DNA of 61,403 nt from Methylacidiphilum sp. Yel (GTDB lineage: Bacteria; Verrucomicrobiota; Verrucomicrobiia; Methylacidiphilales; Methylacidiphilaceae), in NCBI RefSeq assembly GCF_004421185.1, contig NZ_LXQB01000012.1:1-61403 (forward strand), written 5' to 3'. Of this stretch, positions 1-7,893 are shown one piece after another. Both the position numbers and the translations under genes were made by a program. Numbering within the stretch: the first letter of the stretch is position 1; every line of letters begins with the position of its first letter. The notes below the pieces were generated by a model. That model did not search any database and was not told the DNA's origin. It was given only the letters and a program-made list of their open reading frames with translations.

Positions 1-666
1 CCGTCGCTGCCGACGCTATCCCCTGCGTCCTGCTGAAAACCAAGGCGCGACCGGGGGGGGATTTGGGGGTATCGGCCATGGCAACACTCTCCACAAGGAG
101 AAAAGGTACTCGGTCCTAAGCCGCACAGGGCCTTGCTCAAGCGATTGCGGAGACTCTCTAGAAATCTCTTGCGCAAGAAAAAGGGGTCGGCCAATCGGAC
201 AAAAGCCAAGGCTTGGATTTGCAAGGCTGCATGCCCGTATTGCCAATATCCGGCAGGAGGGCTTGCACAAGCTCACCTCATGGCTCAGGCGATGATTTCA
301 CCGCGTGCTTGTCGAAGAGCTGAAAGTGGGCGGCATGGAGAAGAACCGGTAATCTTGCCTGCTTTCTATCCGACATGGGTTTCTTAAAGTTTCGGCGACA
401 ACTGGAGCTGTTCGGCATGGGGGAGGGTCCAGGAAACACTGCCGCTGGCCATTCGCCAGTGGGTGTGCCCGGAGTGTGGAAGCATCCACGACCGGGAGGT
501 GAATGCGGCCAGGAATATCCTGGCGCATGGTTTGGCCGTCCTAAACGGCCTTATGACGAGTTGCGCCAAATGTGAAGCCGGTGGAGAAAAAAGCTCTTGC
601 CGCCGTCGCATGACGATGGGAAAACTGTCCTCTGTGAAGCAGGAAGTTAGCTTTGTTCCTCTGTGA
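1..666 (+). pseudogene. tnpB: tnpB (IS607-type accessory RNA-guided nuclease family), degenerate C-terminal part
   Basis: TnpB is the transposon-associated nuclease related to Cas12. Pieces of its C-terminal half are spread over different frames. The clearest is at 463-666, where the frame encodes CPECGSIHDREVNAARNI, the second zinc-knuckle half and following conserved block of TnpB. The upstream CxxC half and the catalytic segments are scrambled by frameshifts and deletions relative to the copy at 36837-37765. No intact reading frame remains, so no active nuclease is expected. Confidence 0.7.
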
Positions 667-694
667 GCAGGAACGAGTAAGTCTGACGGAACGG
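1..694 (+). mobile_element. IS607-type element, decayed 3' half (copy A)
   Basis: The segment is recognisably the same as 37143-37809 of the copy inside the phosphoesterase pseudogene: both contain the tnpB 3' region and end with the same block terminating in GAACGG (to 694 here, to 37809 there). It is much more GC-rich than the following DNA. The 5' half lies outside the window. A G-run at 52-60 and several indels separate it from the better copy. The right end at a GG dinucleotide fits the GG crossover core known for IS607 elements. It is a dead remnant unless supplied in trans. Confidence 0.75.
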
Positions 695-1002
695 AAGAAA
701 GTTAAATTCCTTCGTAGATCCCATAAACAGGCCCATACGCTAAGGGCTATGTAATTACATACGATCATGCTCAAATAGAATGAGAAGTGTTCGTTTCTGG
801 CTCCCAGAGACAACTCAAACTACCAGTAGGGATAATAACTCATTGTTTAAGATCTAAATCCAAAAAAATTATCATAAAAAAACTTGCTTTTTCTTTTTTA
901 TCTGTCATTTAGTAAATCCTATTTTCTAAGACGCTAATATAAGAATCTGAATGTTGCATATGTTTTCATTTGCATTAATGTGTTAATTACCGAAAGGAAA
1001 AT
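695..1002. other. intergenic region upstream of rpsU
   Basis: This AT-rich stretch lies between the end of the insertion remnant and rpsU. I see no coding region in it. The last bases carry a Shine-Dalgarno-like GAAAGGAAAA just before the rpsU ATG. A weak promoter-like TTGCAT with a TTAATG box 16 bases later lies near 955-985, but this is not strong enough to call. Confidence 0.4.
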
Positions 1003-1188
1003 ATGACTGAAGTAAAAGTAAAAAAAGGAGAATCTATCGATAAAGCTTTACGACGGCTAAAAAGAAAGCTTGATAGAGAAGGTACACTTCGAGAAGCAAG
1101 ATTAAGAAAAGCCTTTGAAAAACCTTGCAATCGAAGAAGAAGGAAAGCAAAAGAAGCTCGATTAAAAATTTATTCTTCCTTTTACTAA
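1003..1188 (+). CDS. rpsU: 30S ribosomal protein bS21
   Basis: This 61-residue, very basic protein matches bS21 along its whole length: an N-terminal VKVKKGESIDKALRRLKRKL block, then an arginine/lysine-rich helix ending in RRRRKAKEARLK. bS21 binds the 30S platform near the 3' end of 16S rRNA and helps initiation. The start is supported by the purine-rich GAAAGGAAAA immediately upstream. It stands alone, with a GC-rich insertion remnant upstream and a convergent OmpA-like gene downstream. An AGAG/CTCT mini-hairpin followed by T residues near 1238-1256 could terminate it, weakly. Confidence 0.95.
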   Translation: MTEVKVKKGESIDKALRRLKRKLDREGTLREARLRKAFEKPCNRRRRKAKEARLKIYSSFY

Positions 1189-1268
1189 TTCCTAGGTTTC
1201 GTTCCTTATCATCCTCCAACACCTATCAGGTTGCTTAGAGTTTTGCCTCTTTTTATATGATCCCTAAT

Positions 1269-2198
1269 CTAATGGTGAGGCTGCAACTGCTTCGTTTTTT
1301 CTAAATTAATCAAGGAAGGGTTTGCAGTAGCGCGAAAATCCGCATTAGGAGATGCTGGATAGACAGTAATTTCAACCCTTCTATTTTTTTCCTTTCCCTC
1401 TAACATACTATTATCAGCTATTGGATTGGTTTCTCCTCCAGCAGCAAGAGAAAACATACCTTCAGGCAGTTGTCCAATCTGGATTAATGCCCTGATAACA
1501 GCAGCCGAACGTATGGCTGAAATTTCCCAATTTGTAGGATATATATCTTGTACTTCATGAGCAGGCGGATCATTATCCGTAAAAGAACAAACTTCTATTT
1601 TCGAATCCTGAGTGTTAACCAAAAAAGGCTTTGTTACAGAGAGGAATTTTGATAAAAGAATTTTTCCTTGTGTGCTTAACTTTATGCCTCCATAGGCAAA
1701 TAAGGCACTCTTAGCGAATCGGGCAACCACTCCATTTTTTTGCAGCATCACTGTTAATTCCCCTTTTTGTATTTCTTCAGGAAATGCTGCTTTTAACCTA
1801 TTTTCAAGTTCTTTGGTTAAAGAAGAATTTTCTTTAGTCGAACCACTTGTTGCTTCCTCCATTTTTTTTGATTCGACTGCTTTGAGTGATTGAGTGGTTT
1901 TCTCAAGAAGTTCTTCTTGACTTTTCAATAGGCTGCCTGTCTGGGACAATTCGGCTTGAAGTTGATCAACAACCGCCCGTTGCTTTTGATTTTCTTGTTT
2001 GAGAAGTTCATCCTCTTCTTTTAGTACTCGAATGGTCTTTTCCAGTGAAATGTATTGGCTATAAAAGTATACCGCTGTAGCACCTAAAAAAACACTTAAT
2101 GAAACCCAAAAAAAAACAGCTCCCAACCCTCCTGCCGGCAAAACCGTTTGTTTTTTCTTTTGGACTTTGACAGGTACTACGGCCGGTTTTTGATCCAT
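1269..2198 (-). CDS. OmpA/MotB-like C-terminal domain protein with N-terminal membrane anchor and coiled coil
   Basis: The 309-residue protein has a short basic cytoplasmic tail, one transmembrane helix (about residues 22-46), a long heptad-like Glu/Gln/Leu coiled coil (about 50-115), and an OmpA-like domain (about 190-290) with the typical SxxRAxxVxxxL-type helix and a final NRRVEI strand. Domains of this family bind peptidoglycan; the layout suggests an inner-membrane anchor reaching the cell wall. It is the last gene of the minus-strand set that begins with the ECF sigma factor and lies 54 bases after the HtrA-like gene. Its role in that cluster is unknown; sensing of, or anchoring to, the wall is an inference. 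Confidence 0.75.
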   Translation of the reverse strand: MDQKPAVVPVKVQKKKQTVLPAGGLGAVFFWVSLSVFLGATAVYFYSQYISLEKTIRVLKEEDELLKQENQKQRAVVDQLQAELSQTGSLLKSQEELLEKTTQSLKAVESKKMEEATSGSTKENSSLTKELENRLKAAFPEEIQKGELTVMLQKNGVVARFAKSALFAYGGIKLSTQGKILLSKFLSVTKPFLVNTQDSKIEVCSFTDNDPPAHEVQDIYPTNWEISAIRSAAVIRALIQIGQLPEGMFSLAAGGETNPIADNSMLEGKEKNRRVEITVYPASPNADFRATANPSLINLEKTKQLQPHH

Positions 2199-2252
2199 TT
2201 CTTTAAAATAACTTTTTTATCAAATAATAACAAGAAAAGAAAAAACTCTTCT

Positions 2253-3371
2253 TTAATGGGTATTATTTGTTTTTTCCACAGGTGCAGTCATTGGAGAAGA
2301 GCTTACGGGTAGGCTTTGTGACCAATTCTTTTTAAGTTCCTCAGGATTGTTTGGTAAAATCGTAGAGCCTGAAGGGGCGTCAATCGGCCTTTCTCCAACT
2401 AAAAACTCGAACTGTATTGGCTTACCATCTCTTAATACCTTTACGGGTATCTTTTGTCCTACAGAAACAAAGAACGATGCATCCATTACATCTGCCAAGC
2501 TGGTAATCTTTTTCCCATTGATCGAGACAACAATATCCCCTTCCCTTAACCCGCTACCAGATACAGGAGTATTAGGAAATAGACGGGCAACTACCACTTG
2601 CCCTGCAGCCTCCTCTCTTCCTATTTTGGTAACAGCCACTCCAACCCATCCATAACGCACCTTCCCATAGCGAGTGGTATCATCAACGACTTTTCTAATT
2701 GCTTTGCTTGGCAACGCATAACTCCATTCTTCTTCTTTTACACTCATCGTTATCATTCCAACGACTAACCCCCTCGAATTAATTATGGGCCCACCAATCT
2801 GGCCTGGATTTACCCTTGTATTAATCCTATAATGGGTCGTGGGAAAAAAATGATTTAAATATTCGCAATCTTTTCCTACAACCAATCCAAAGGAAGGGCA
2901 AGCGGGAAGCTTATACGGATAGCCTATGCCTACAACAGGTGTCCCGGTAAGGACCTCTTGACCGTAAGCAAGCTTTAGAAAAGGAAAGGGTTTTGAACCC
3001 TCTTCAACTTGAAGAACAGCCACTCCACTTCGCTCGTCAATGCCTAGAACTTTGGCTAAATGCCATTGAGCGTTGTAATCAACATAAAAGAGCGAATCGG
3101 TTAACTGGCAATCGGGTGCTGTAACCAAGACTCCTTCGGAATTGATAAAAAAACCTGAGCAGAAACTTTCCCCCCCATTTCTATGCTCTATTCTAACACG
3201 GACGACAGCGTTTTTGTTCTGCTCAAAAATCTTGTTAACTTCTCTTCCTATGGTATCAAAGAGACTTTCAGCACCTATCAGTGGCAATCTTCCCAAAACG
3301 AGGAAGAAAAAAAAAAGGCAAGCCGATGAGGCTTCCACAATAGAATCTTTAAAAAGCAACCATCGCTTCAT
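2253..3371 (-). CDS. HtrA/DegP-like PDZ protein lacking the catalytic triad (pseudoprotease)
   Basis: The 372-residue protein has a signal peptide or anchor (about 12-34), a trypsin-like double-barrel domain (about 50-230) and one PDZ domain (about 240-328). Aligned by eye to DegP, the His of TNNHVV is Asp87 here (TAPDCQ), the Asp of SDIAL is Gly115 (SGVAV), and the nucleophile Ser of GNSGG is Ile192 (GQIGG). The surrounding fold motifs are well kept, so this is a maintained non-catalytic protein and not a broken gene. It overlaps the upstream putative anti-sigma gene by 23 bases, implying translational coupling. A sensor or chaperone role in the envelope is inferred. Confidence 0.8.
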   Translation of the reverse strand: MKRWLLFKDSIVEASSACLFFFFLVLGRLPLIGAESLFDTIGREVNKIFEQNKNAVVRVRIEHRNGGESFCSGFFINSEGVLVTAPDCQLTDSLFYVDYNAQWHLAKVLGIDERSGVAVLQVEEGSKPFPFLKLAYGQEVLTGTPVVGIGYPYKLPACPSFGLVVGKDCEYLNHFFPTTHYRINTRVNPGQIGGPIINSRGLVVGMITMSVKEEEWSYALPSKAIRKVVDDTTRYGKVRYGWVGVAVTKIGREEAAGQVVVARLFPNTPVSGSGLREGDIVVSINGKKITSLADVMDASFFVSVGQKIPVKVLRDGKPIQFEFLVGERPIDAPSGSTILPNNPEELKKNWSQSLPVSSSPMTAPVEKTNNTH

Positions 3372-3900
3372 AATGAGTTAACGCATCACGAATGACATAA
3401 TGTGGATCTTTAGAATTGTGGAAATTGGGAGCAAGTTTGGTAGATTCCACTTCAAGATCCTCTTTGGATGGTAAGGAAAGAAGAGGAGGAGTAGAAGGGA
3501 CAAGGGTTTGAGAATGTTGGCTTTTTTCAACTCTTTCTATTTTTGGAGACTCATAGTTTGTAACCAAAGAATTAGGTATCTTCTTACTGTTGTTTTTAAG
3601 TAGATTGAAACTGTTGAAACTGACAATGCCTAGAAAAAATACAAAAAGGAAACTTCCTACGACCGCTCTTTGGAATACTCTGGTATGATCACAAAGAAGA
3701 AAGACTCTTTGGAGTTTTTCTAAAAACATTTCTGAAAAACTCTTTTCTTTGATCATTTCAACACGAAGCCTTCTGTGAAGATTTTGATGCATTTGTTCAA
3801 AATATTCAGCAGTGGCAAGCTTTTCTGTCTGTTTCTCTAAGTGTGTTTTTATCCATTTTTTCATTTCTACATCCGCAGTTTGAAGACATTTTCTCTCCAT
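3349..3900 (-). CDS. putative membrane-bound anti-sigma factor
   Basis: The 183-residue protein has a cytoplasmic N-terminal part (about 1-78), one transmembrane helix (about 80-100, AVVGSFLFVFFLGIVSF) and a proline/serine-rich extracytoplasmic tail. I find no recognisable zinc anti-sigma motif. The call rests on topology and position: it follows the ECF sigma gene by 34 bases and overlaps the next gene. The start at 3900 is preferred over an ATG at 3913-3915, because a GGGAGG Shine-Dalgarno (3908-3913) sits 7 bases before the ATG at 3900 and overlaps the earlier ATG. It could instead be an unrelated membrane protein. Confidence 0.5.
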   Translation of the reverse strand: MERKCLQTADVEMKKWIKTHLEKQTEKLATAEYFEQMHQNLHRRLRVEMIKEKSFSEMFLEKLQRVFLLCDHTRVFQRAVVGSFLFVFFLGIVSFNSFNLLKNNSKKIPNSLVTNYESPKIERVEKSQHSQTLVPSTPPLLSLPSKEDLEVESTKLAPNFHNSKDPHYVIRDALTHYEAMVAF

Positions 3901-3934
3901 ATCAAAGCCTCCCATTCTACATCTTCCACATTTT

Positions 3935-4549
3935 TTAACTTATGAAGCTGTTGTCATTTTTCAATAGCTTTTGCAGTTGCTTATGTGCATAGAACAATCT
4001 AGAGCGAATTGTTCCTTCCGAACATCCCATAATTTTAGCTATTTCCGAATGGCTGAGCTCTTCTAAATCAAAAAGAACAACAACGGCTCGATGTTTTTCG
4101 GAAAGCTTAGATAGGGCATCATTCAAAACCTTATTCAGTTCTTTAATTTCCATTTGTCGTACCGCTTGCTCTGCCGAACGGTAATCGACAAATTCCTTTT
4201 CCATTTTCCCCTCCTCATCGTCTGGAAAATAAGGATAGGGTTGTGGGCTGGATTTCGATTTTCTTTTAAAACTTATAGCGGTATTAATGGCAATACGATA
4301 GATCCATGTATAAAAGGAAGCTCCAATTCGAAATCCCCCAATGTTTTTGTAGGCTTTGATAAAAGTTTCCATTAAAACGTCGTTTGTATCTTCATGGTGC
4401 AGCAGCACACCATAAATCACCCTATATAATCTTTTTTGATAGCGTTCGACTAAAATATCGAAAGCATCCAATTCTCCAGATTTCATTCTGAGAATGAGCT
4501 CCTGATCGGTTGGAGACTGATCGAGTACTTCTGGAATAGCTTTTTTCAT
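3935..4549 (-). CDS. ECF-type RNA polymerase sigma factor (RpoE-like)
   Basis: The 204-residue protein has region 2 (about 20-90, AFDILVERYQKRLYRVIYG and the FIKAYKNIGGFR segment with YTWIYRIAIN) and region 4 (about 135-195, LSEKHRAVVVLFDLEELSHS then a helix-turn-helix GCSEGTIRSRLFYA). These are the two domains of an extracytoplasmic-function sigma factor, which redirects RNA polymerase to a small regulon. It heads a minus-strand cluster with a putative anti-sigma, a dead HtrA-like protein and an OmpA-like protein, so envelope signalling is the likely trigger. Autoregulation is likely for the family, but I could not identify its promoter. Confidence 0.92.
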   Translation of the reverse strand: MKKAIPEVLDQSPTDQELILRMKSGELDAFDILVERYQKRLYRVIYGVLLHHEDTNDVLMETFIKAYKNIGGFRIGASFYTWIYRIAINTAISFKRKSKSSPQPYPYFPDDEEGKMEKEFVDYRSAEQAVRQMEIKELNKVLNDALSKLSEKHRAVVVLFDLEELSHSEIAKIMGCSEGTIRSRLFYAHKQLQKLLKNDNSFIS

Positions 4550-4694
4550 TCTTTTTTTGTATCAAAAAGAGTTGTTGTTTTACCTTAAAGCAGCTAATAA
4601 GAAAAAATCAAGTAATATCGACTCCAATAAATTCATATTTTTGCTAAAAAGTCCAGTTCTATCTATAGAAACGATAGAAAAGAAAAAAAGATGC

Positions 4695-4723
4695 TTGTCA
4701 TCTTTCTAATTTTTAGAAATAAT
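4695..4723 (+). promoter_or_regulatory. candidate sigma-70 promoter for the TPR-like protein gene
   Basis: TTGTCA (4695-4700) and AATAAT (4718-4723) are separated by 17 bases. The -10 box ends only 12 bases before the ATG at 4736, so transcription from it would give an almost leaderless message. No Shine-Dalgarno is visible. Confidence 0.4.
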
Positions 4724-4735
4724 GCCTGATCATTC

Positions 4736-5779
4736 ATGCAACTAGATAAAGTTTCTTCAAAACAGAGGGTTTCTAATAAACACCTCTCTCCTCCTATCTA
4801 TTCTTGGGCAATTAAGCTTGTCGTACTTGTCGTATTCTTTCAAATGTTCTCCCTCCTTTCCATATTCTGGTTAAGACATTACGTTTTTAATCAAGTTTCA
4901 AAAAAAGATCGATTGACAGCTGCAAGCAATTCTTTTAAGTTGCCTTCTTTTCTTTCCCCTAAGCCTCCAGCCTTACCAGTAATTCACTCCAAAGAATTGA
5001 AAAAGGATGCTTCGTTTTTAGCAGAAGAAAATAAAGAAGAAAAACTCGATGCCTTTATCAAGGATGCCGAACGGTTTGAAAGAGAAGGAGAATTGAGCTT
5101 AGCTCATGATGCTCTAAACAATGCTGAAGAAGTAGATCCTCTCAATTGCGATGTACTTGTCAGACAAGCTCAGCTAGCTGAACGTCAGAAAGATGGTCAA
5201 AGAGCCTATACCTATTGGAGTAAAATCGCTGAACTCGATCACAAATCTAGCTCTTCTAGTCCGCTTTATAAAACAGCCCGTCAAAAAGTAGCTGCCTTTA
5301 GAAGTCTCTCTAAAAAAGACAGTGGCTCCCCACCTCTTATCCATTCGGCTCTGAAAGGAATTCAAGGAATGGGCAAAACGTTATGCCTTGAAAAAATACG
5401 TGTGGAGAAAAGTAATCTTTCTAATACCCCGTGGGGACAAGAAGTCACTCTGCGGGTGCCCATTTTTCTTTCCGATCCTACCATTCGCATTGATCCCAAA
5501 CAGATCCGTTACCAAATTTATATTTATGATGAGATAGACAAAGGCATTATTTTACAATCAAATGCCAAAATTACCAGCTCCTTTGAGAACCCTCTTCCTA
5601 CTTGGACTATTCACCAAACAGAAATCCTTCGGATTAATTACAAATTAGAACGTCCCGTTCAAAATCAAAAATTTTATGGGTACATCATTCGGATTTTTTA
5701 TTGTGGACAGCTTCAGGATCAAATTGCTGATCCCCCTGAACTGCTAACCCGCCTTCCCGGTTTAACTCCTAAGATGTAA
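4736..5779 (+). CDS. membrane-anchored TPR-like protein of unknown function
   Basis: I do not recognise a named family. The 347-residue protein has one N-terminal transmembrane helix (about 27-50), a linker, then a helical part (about 95-185) that reads like two tetratricopeptide repeats (an ALNNAEEVDPLNCDVLVRQAQ-like pattern). The last half is rich in beta-strand-forming residues. The family resemblance suggests a periplasm-facing scaffold. It converges on lpxB and the two coding regions overlap by 18 bases at their 3' ends. It diverges from the ECF sigma gene across 186 bases, so it could belong to that regulon, but no shared promoter motif was found. Confidence 0.6.
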   Translation: MQLDKVSSKQRVSNKHLSPPIYSWAIKLVVLVVFFQMFSLLSIFWLRHYVFNQVSKKDRLTAASNSFKLPSFLSPKPPALPVIHSKELKKDASFLAEENKEEKLDAFIKDAERFEREGELSLAHDALNNAEEVDPLNCDVLVRQAQLAERQKDGQRAYTYWSKIAELDHKSSSSSPLYKTARQKVAAFRSLSKKDSGSPPLIHSALKGIQGMGKTLCLEKIRVEKSNLSNTPWGQEVTLRVPIFLSDPTIRIDPKQIRYQIYIYDEIDKGIILQSNAKITSSFENPLPTWTIHQTEILRINYKLERPVQNQKFYGYIIRIFYCGQLQDQIADPPELLTRLPGLTPKM

Positions 5780-6946
5780 TGGTTGCTCTTTCTTCTCTTC
5801 GTTAAGCAGATCAACAATTAGGTTACTTGTTTTTTGACTTGCTCCAGTTGAACCGAGGGAATCAATAACTTCTTTCATTCTTTTTTTCATCCAAGTCCTT
5901 AGTTCTTCGTCTTCCATCAGGCGCAAAGCTACAGGGACTATTTTGTCTGGATGTGCATCATATTGAACGAATTCTGGCACAATCTGCTCGGAAGCAAGCA
6001 CATTGACAATACTCAAAAAAGGGACTTTAACAAGCCTTTTACCCACTTGATAGGTCAAAGGATTGGTTTTATAGATAACTATCTGAGGGACCCCAAGGAT
6101 AGCACATTCCAAAGATACTGATCCAGAGGCTAAAATAGCCAATCGGCATCTGGAGATATGAGAAAGTGGGTATCCTATCTGAATCTTCAACCATTCTGGA
6201 AGATGTTTTTCTCCTAGATGCGCCAATCCCAGTTCGATGAGTTCTTCGTTGGGTGCAATCCATAAAAATTCATAATCATGATGCTTCATAACCATCTTCC
6301 ATGCCACTTGATAAAGAATAGGCAAATGCCTGATAATTTCCATTCTCCGACTTCCTGGAAGCAAGGCTATTTTGTTAGAACTAAATTGAGAATTTGGCAA
6401 AGGATTAGGCAGCAGCCGATCCAACAAGGGATGTCCTACCCATTCTACTCGCAGGTTGAGGGCATTTTTCTCAAACCATGGCTTCTCAAAAGGAAAAATA
6501 ACCACCATAAGATCAAAGAGCTTACTGAAGCGTGCTGCTCTTTGGCTATTCCATGCCCAGACTTGAGGACTTATATAATAAACAATCTTAGTAGTAGGTA
6601 ATTCTTTGCGAAGTTTGGAGGCAAACCGAAGATTAAAACCAGGATAATCTATTAAAATCACACAATCAGGTTTTTCAACAATGGCACAATGCAAAAGCTC
6701 TTTAAAAATCCTTCGGATTTCAGCTAAATTTTTGATGACTTCTACAAGTCCCACGACAGCCAATTTAGAAAGGTCATAAAGTTGTATCTGTCCAGCAGCC
6801 GCCATCCTTAATCCTCCTACTCCTAAAAAAACGGCTTCTGGAAAAGACTTTCGAACTGCTTCAATCAGCAGAGCTCCGTAAAGATCTCCACTTGTTTCCC
6901 CAGCAACCAACAAAAACTTTTTTTTGGATGGTTTTACTTGCATCAT
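5762..6946 (-). CDS. lpxB: lipid-A-disaccharide synthase
   Basis: LpxB joins UDP-2,3-diacylglucosamine and lipid X to make the lipid A disaccharide at the inner membrane. The 394-residue protein has the family's N-terminal VAGETSGDLYGALL, the GVGGLRM and VVGLVEV segments, the YYISPQVWAW block and the ALLPGSRRMEI and LASGSVSLECAI motifs of glycosyltransferase family 19. Length is normal. It is the last gene of lpxI / oxidoreductase / lpxB, with 12 bases after the oxidoreductase. The end overlaps the convergent TPR-like gene. Confidence 0.95.
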   Translation of the reverse strand: MMQVKPSKKKFLLVAGETSGDLYGALLIEAVRKSFPEAVFLGVGGLRMAAAGQIQLYDLSKLAVVGLVEVIKNLAEIRRIFKELLHCAIVEKPDCVILIDYPGFNLRFASKLRKELPTTKIVYYISPQVWAWNSQRAARFSKLFDLMVVIFPFEKPWFEKNALNLRVEWVGHPLLDRLLPNPLPNSQFSSNKIALLPGSRRMEIIRHLPILYQVAWKMVMKHHDYEFLWIAPNEELIELGLAHLGEKHLPEWLKIQIGYPLSHISRCRLAILASGSVSLECAILGVPQIVIYKTNPLTYQVGKRLVKVPFLSIVNVLASEQIVPEFVQYDAHPDKIVPVALRLMEDEELRTWMKKRMKEVIDSLGSTGASQKTSNLIVDLLNEEKKEQPLHLRS

Positions 6947-6958
6947 AGTTTTGTCTTG

Positions 6959-7885
6959 TCACTTCACTTTATTGGAGCGAATGATTTCTGTGATTTCTAC
7001 TGCTAATTTGAGGGCTTCAACTGCTTCTTTCCCGCCAACAAGGGGAGAATCTTTGGAATAGATACAGTCAATAAAAGATCGCAATTCAAAGAATAAAGGC
7101 TCCCCTTTTTCAATAGGCATGGGTAGACATTCAATGCCATGATCCCGCTTTCGATAGATTTCGCCTTTTTGCTCAAGGTAGTTTAACGAAATGTAAGCAT
7201 CGTCTTGAAAAATCCTAATTTTTCGCATTTTTTCAGGGCTTATCCGACTAGTGGTGATGTTGGCAATAGCCCCATTTTTAAATTTGATTCTTGCATTGGC
7301 AATGTCTTCTGTAAGGCTTAAGACAGAAACTCCTACCGCATCAACTGACTGAATTTCGGAATGCACCAAATGCAGTATTGTCTCCAAGTCATGGATCATA
7401 AGATCCAGTACGACTCCAAGCTCGGTATTTCTTCCTGGATAGGGACAGAGCCTGTGGCATTCGATAAAGCGTGGCTGACTCAAATATCCTTCGAGAACTC
7501 TAAAAGCAGGATTATATCTTTCCACATGGCCCACTTGTAAAATGACACCATTTTTTTTGGCAATTTCCACAAGCAATTTTGCCTCTTCTAGGCTATCAGT
7601 GATCGGTTTTTCAATTAGCACATGGACGCCAGCTTCTAAACATTTTGAACCAATAGTGAAATGAGTAGAAGTCGGAGTAGCTATCGAAACTGCGTCCACT
7701 TCTTTTAGTAGTTCCTCTACTGACTCAAAGACTCTTCCACCAATGGTTTCTGCAAGTCTTCCTGCAGCCTCCTTTTTAATATCAAAACATCCCACATAAT
7801 GGACTCCATCCATCTGGGCATATATTCGAGCATGATGTTTGCCGATATGCCCTATGCCAATAACGCCAAGTTTTATCGGGCTCAT
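6959..7885 (-). CDS. Gfo/Idh/MocA-family oxidoreductase in the lipid A operon
   Basis: The 308-residue protein begins with a Rossmann dinucleotide-binding GVIGIGHIGKHHAR motif, followed by the EKPITDS block typical of the family, and ends with a C-terminal substrate domain. Members oxidise sugars or sugar nucleotides with NAD(P). It lies between lpxI (8 bases) and lpxB (12 bases), so a sugar-nucleotide substrate for lipid A is likely. The known relative GnnA makes 3-keto UDP-GlcNAc for 2,3-diamino lipid A, but no GnnB-like aminotransferase is adjacent. The exact substrate is therefore unproven. Confidence 0.85.
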   Translation of the reverse strand: MSPIKLGVIGIGHIGKHHARIYAQMDGVHYVGCFDIKKEAAGRLAETIGGRVFESVEELLKEVDAVSIATPTSTHFTIGSKCLEAGVHVLIEKPITDSLEEAKLLVEIAKKNGVILQVGHVERYNPAFRVLEGYLSQPRFIECHRLCPYPGRNTELGVVLDLMIHDLETILHLVHSEIQSVDAVGVSVLSLTEDIANARIKFKNGAIANITTSRISPEKMRKIRIFQDDAYISLNYLEQKGEIYRKRDHGIECLPMPIEKGEPLFFELRSFIDCIYSKDSPLVGGKEAVEALKLAVEITEIIRSNKVK

Positions 7886-7893
7886 AATTGATC

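Noticed and set aside
541-813. Minus-strand reading frame over the tnpB remnant and rpsU upstream region
   Set aside because: No family features, spans the insertion edge; it is most likely chance.
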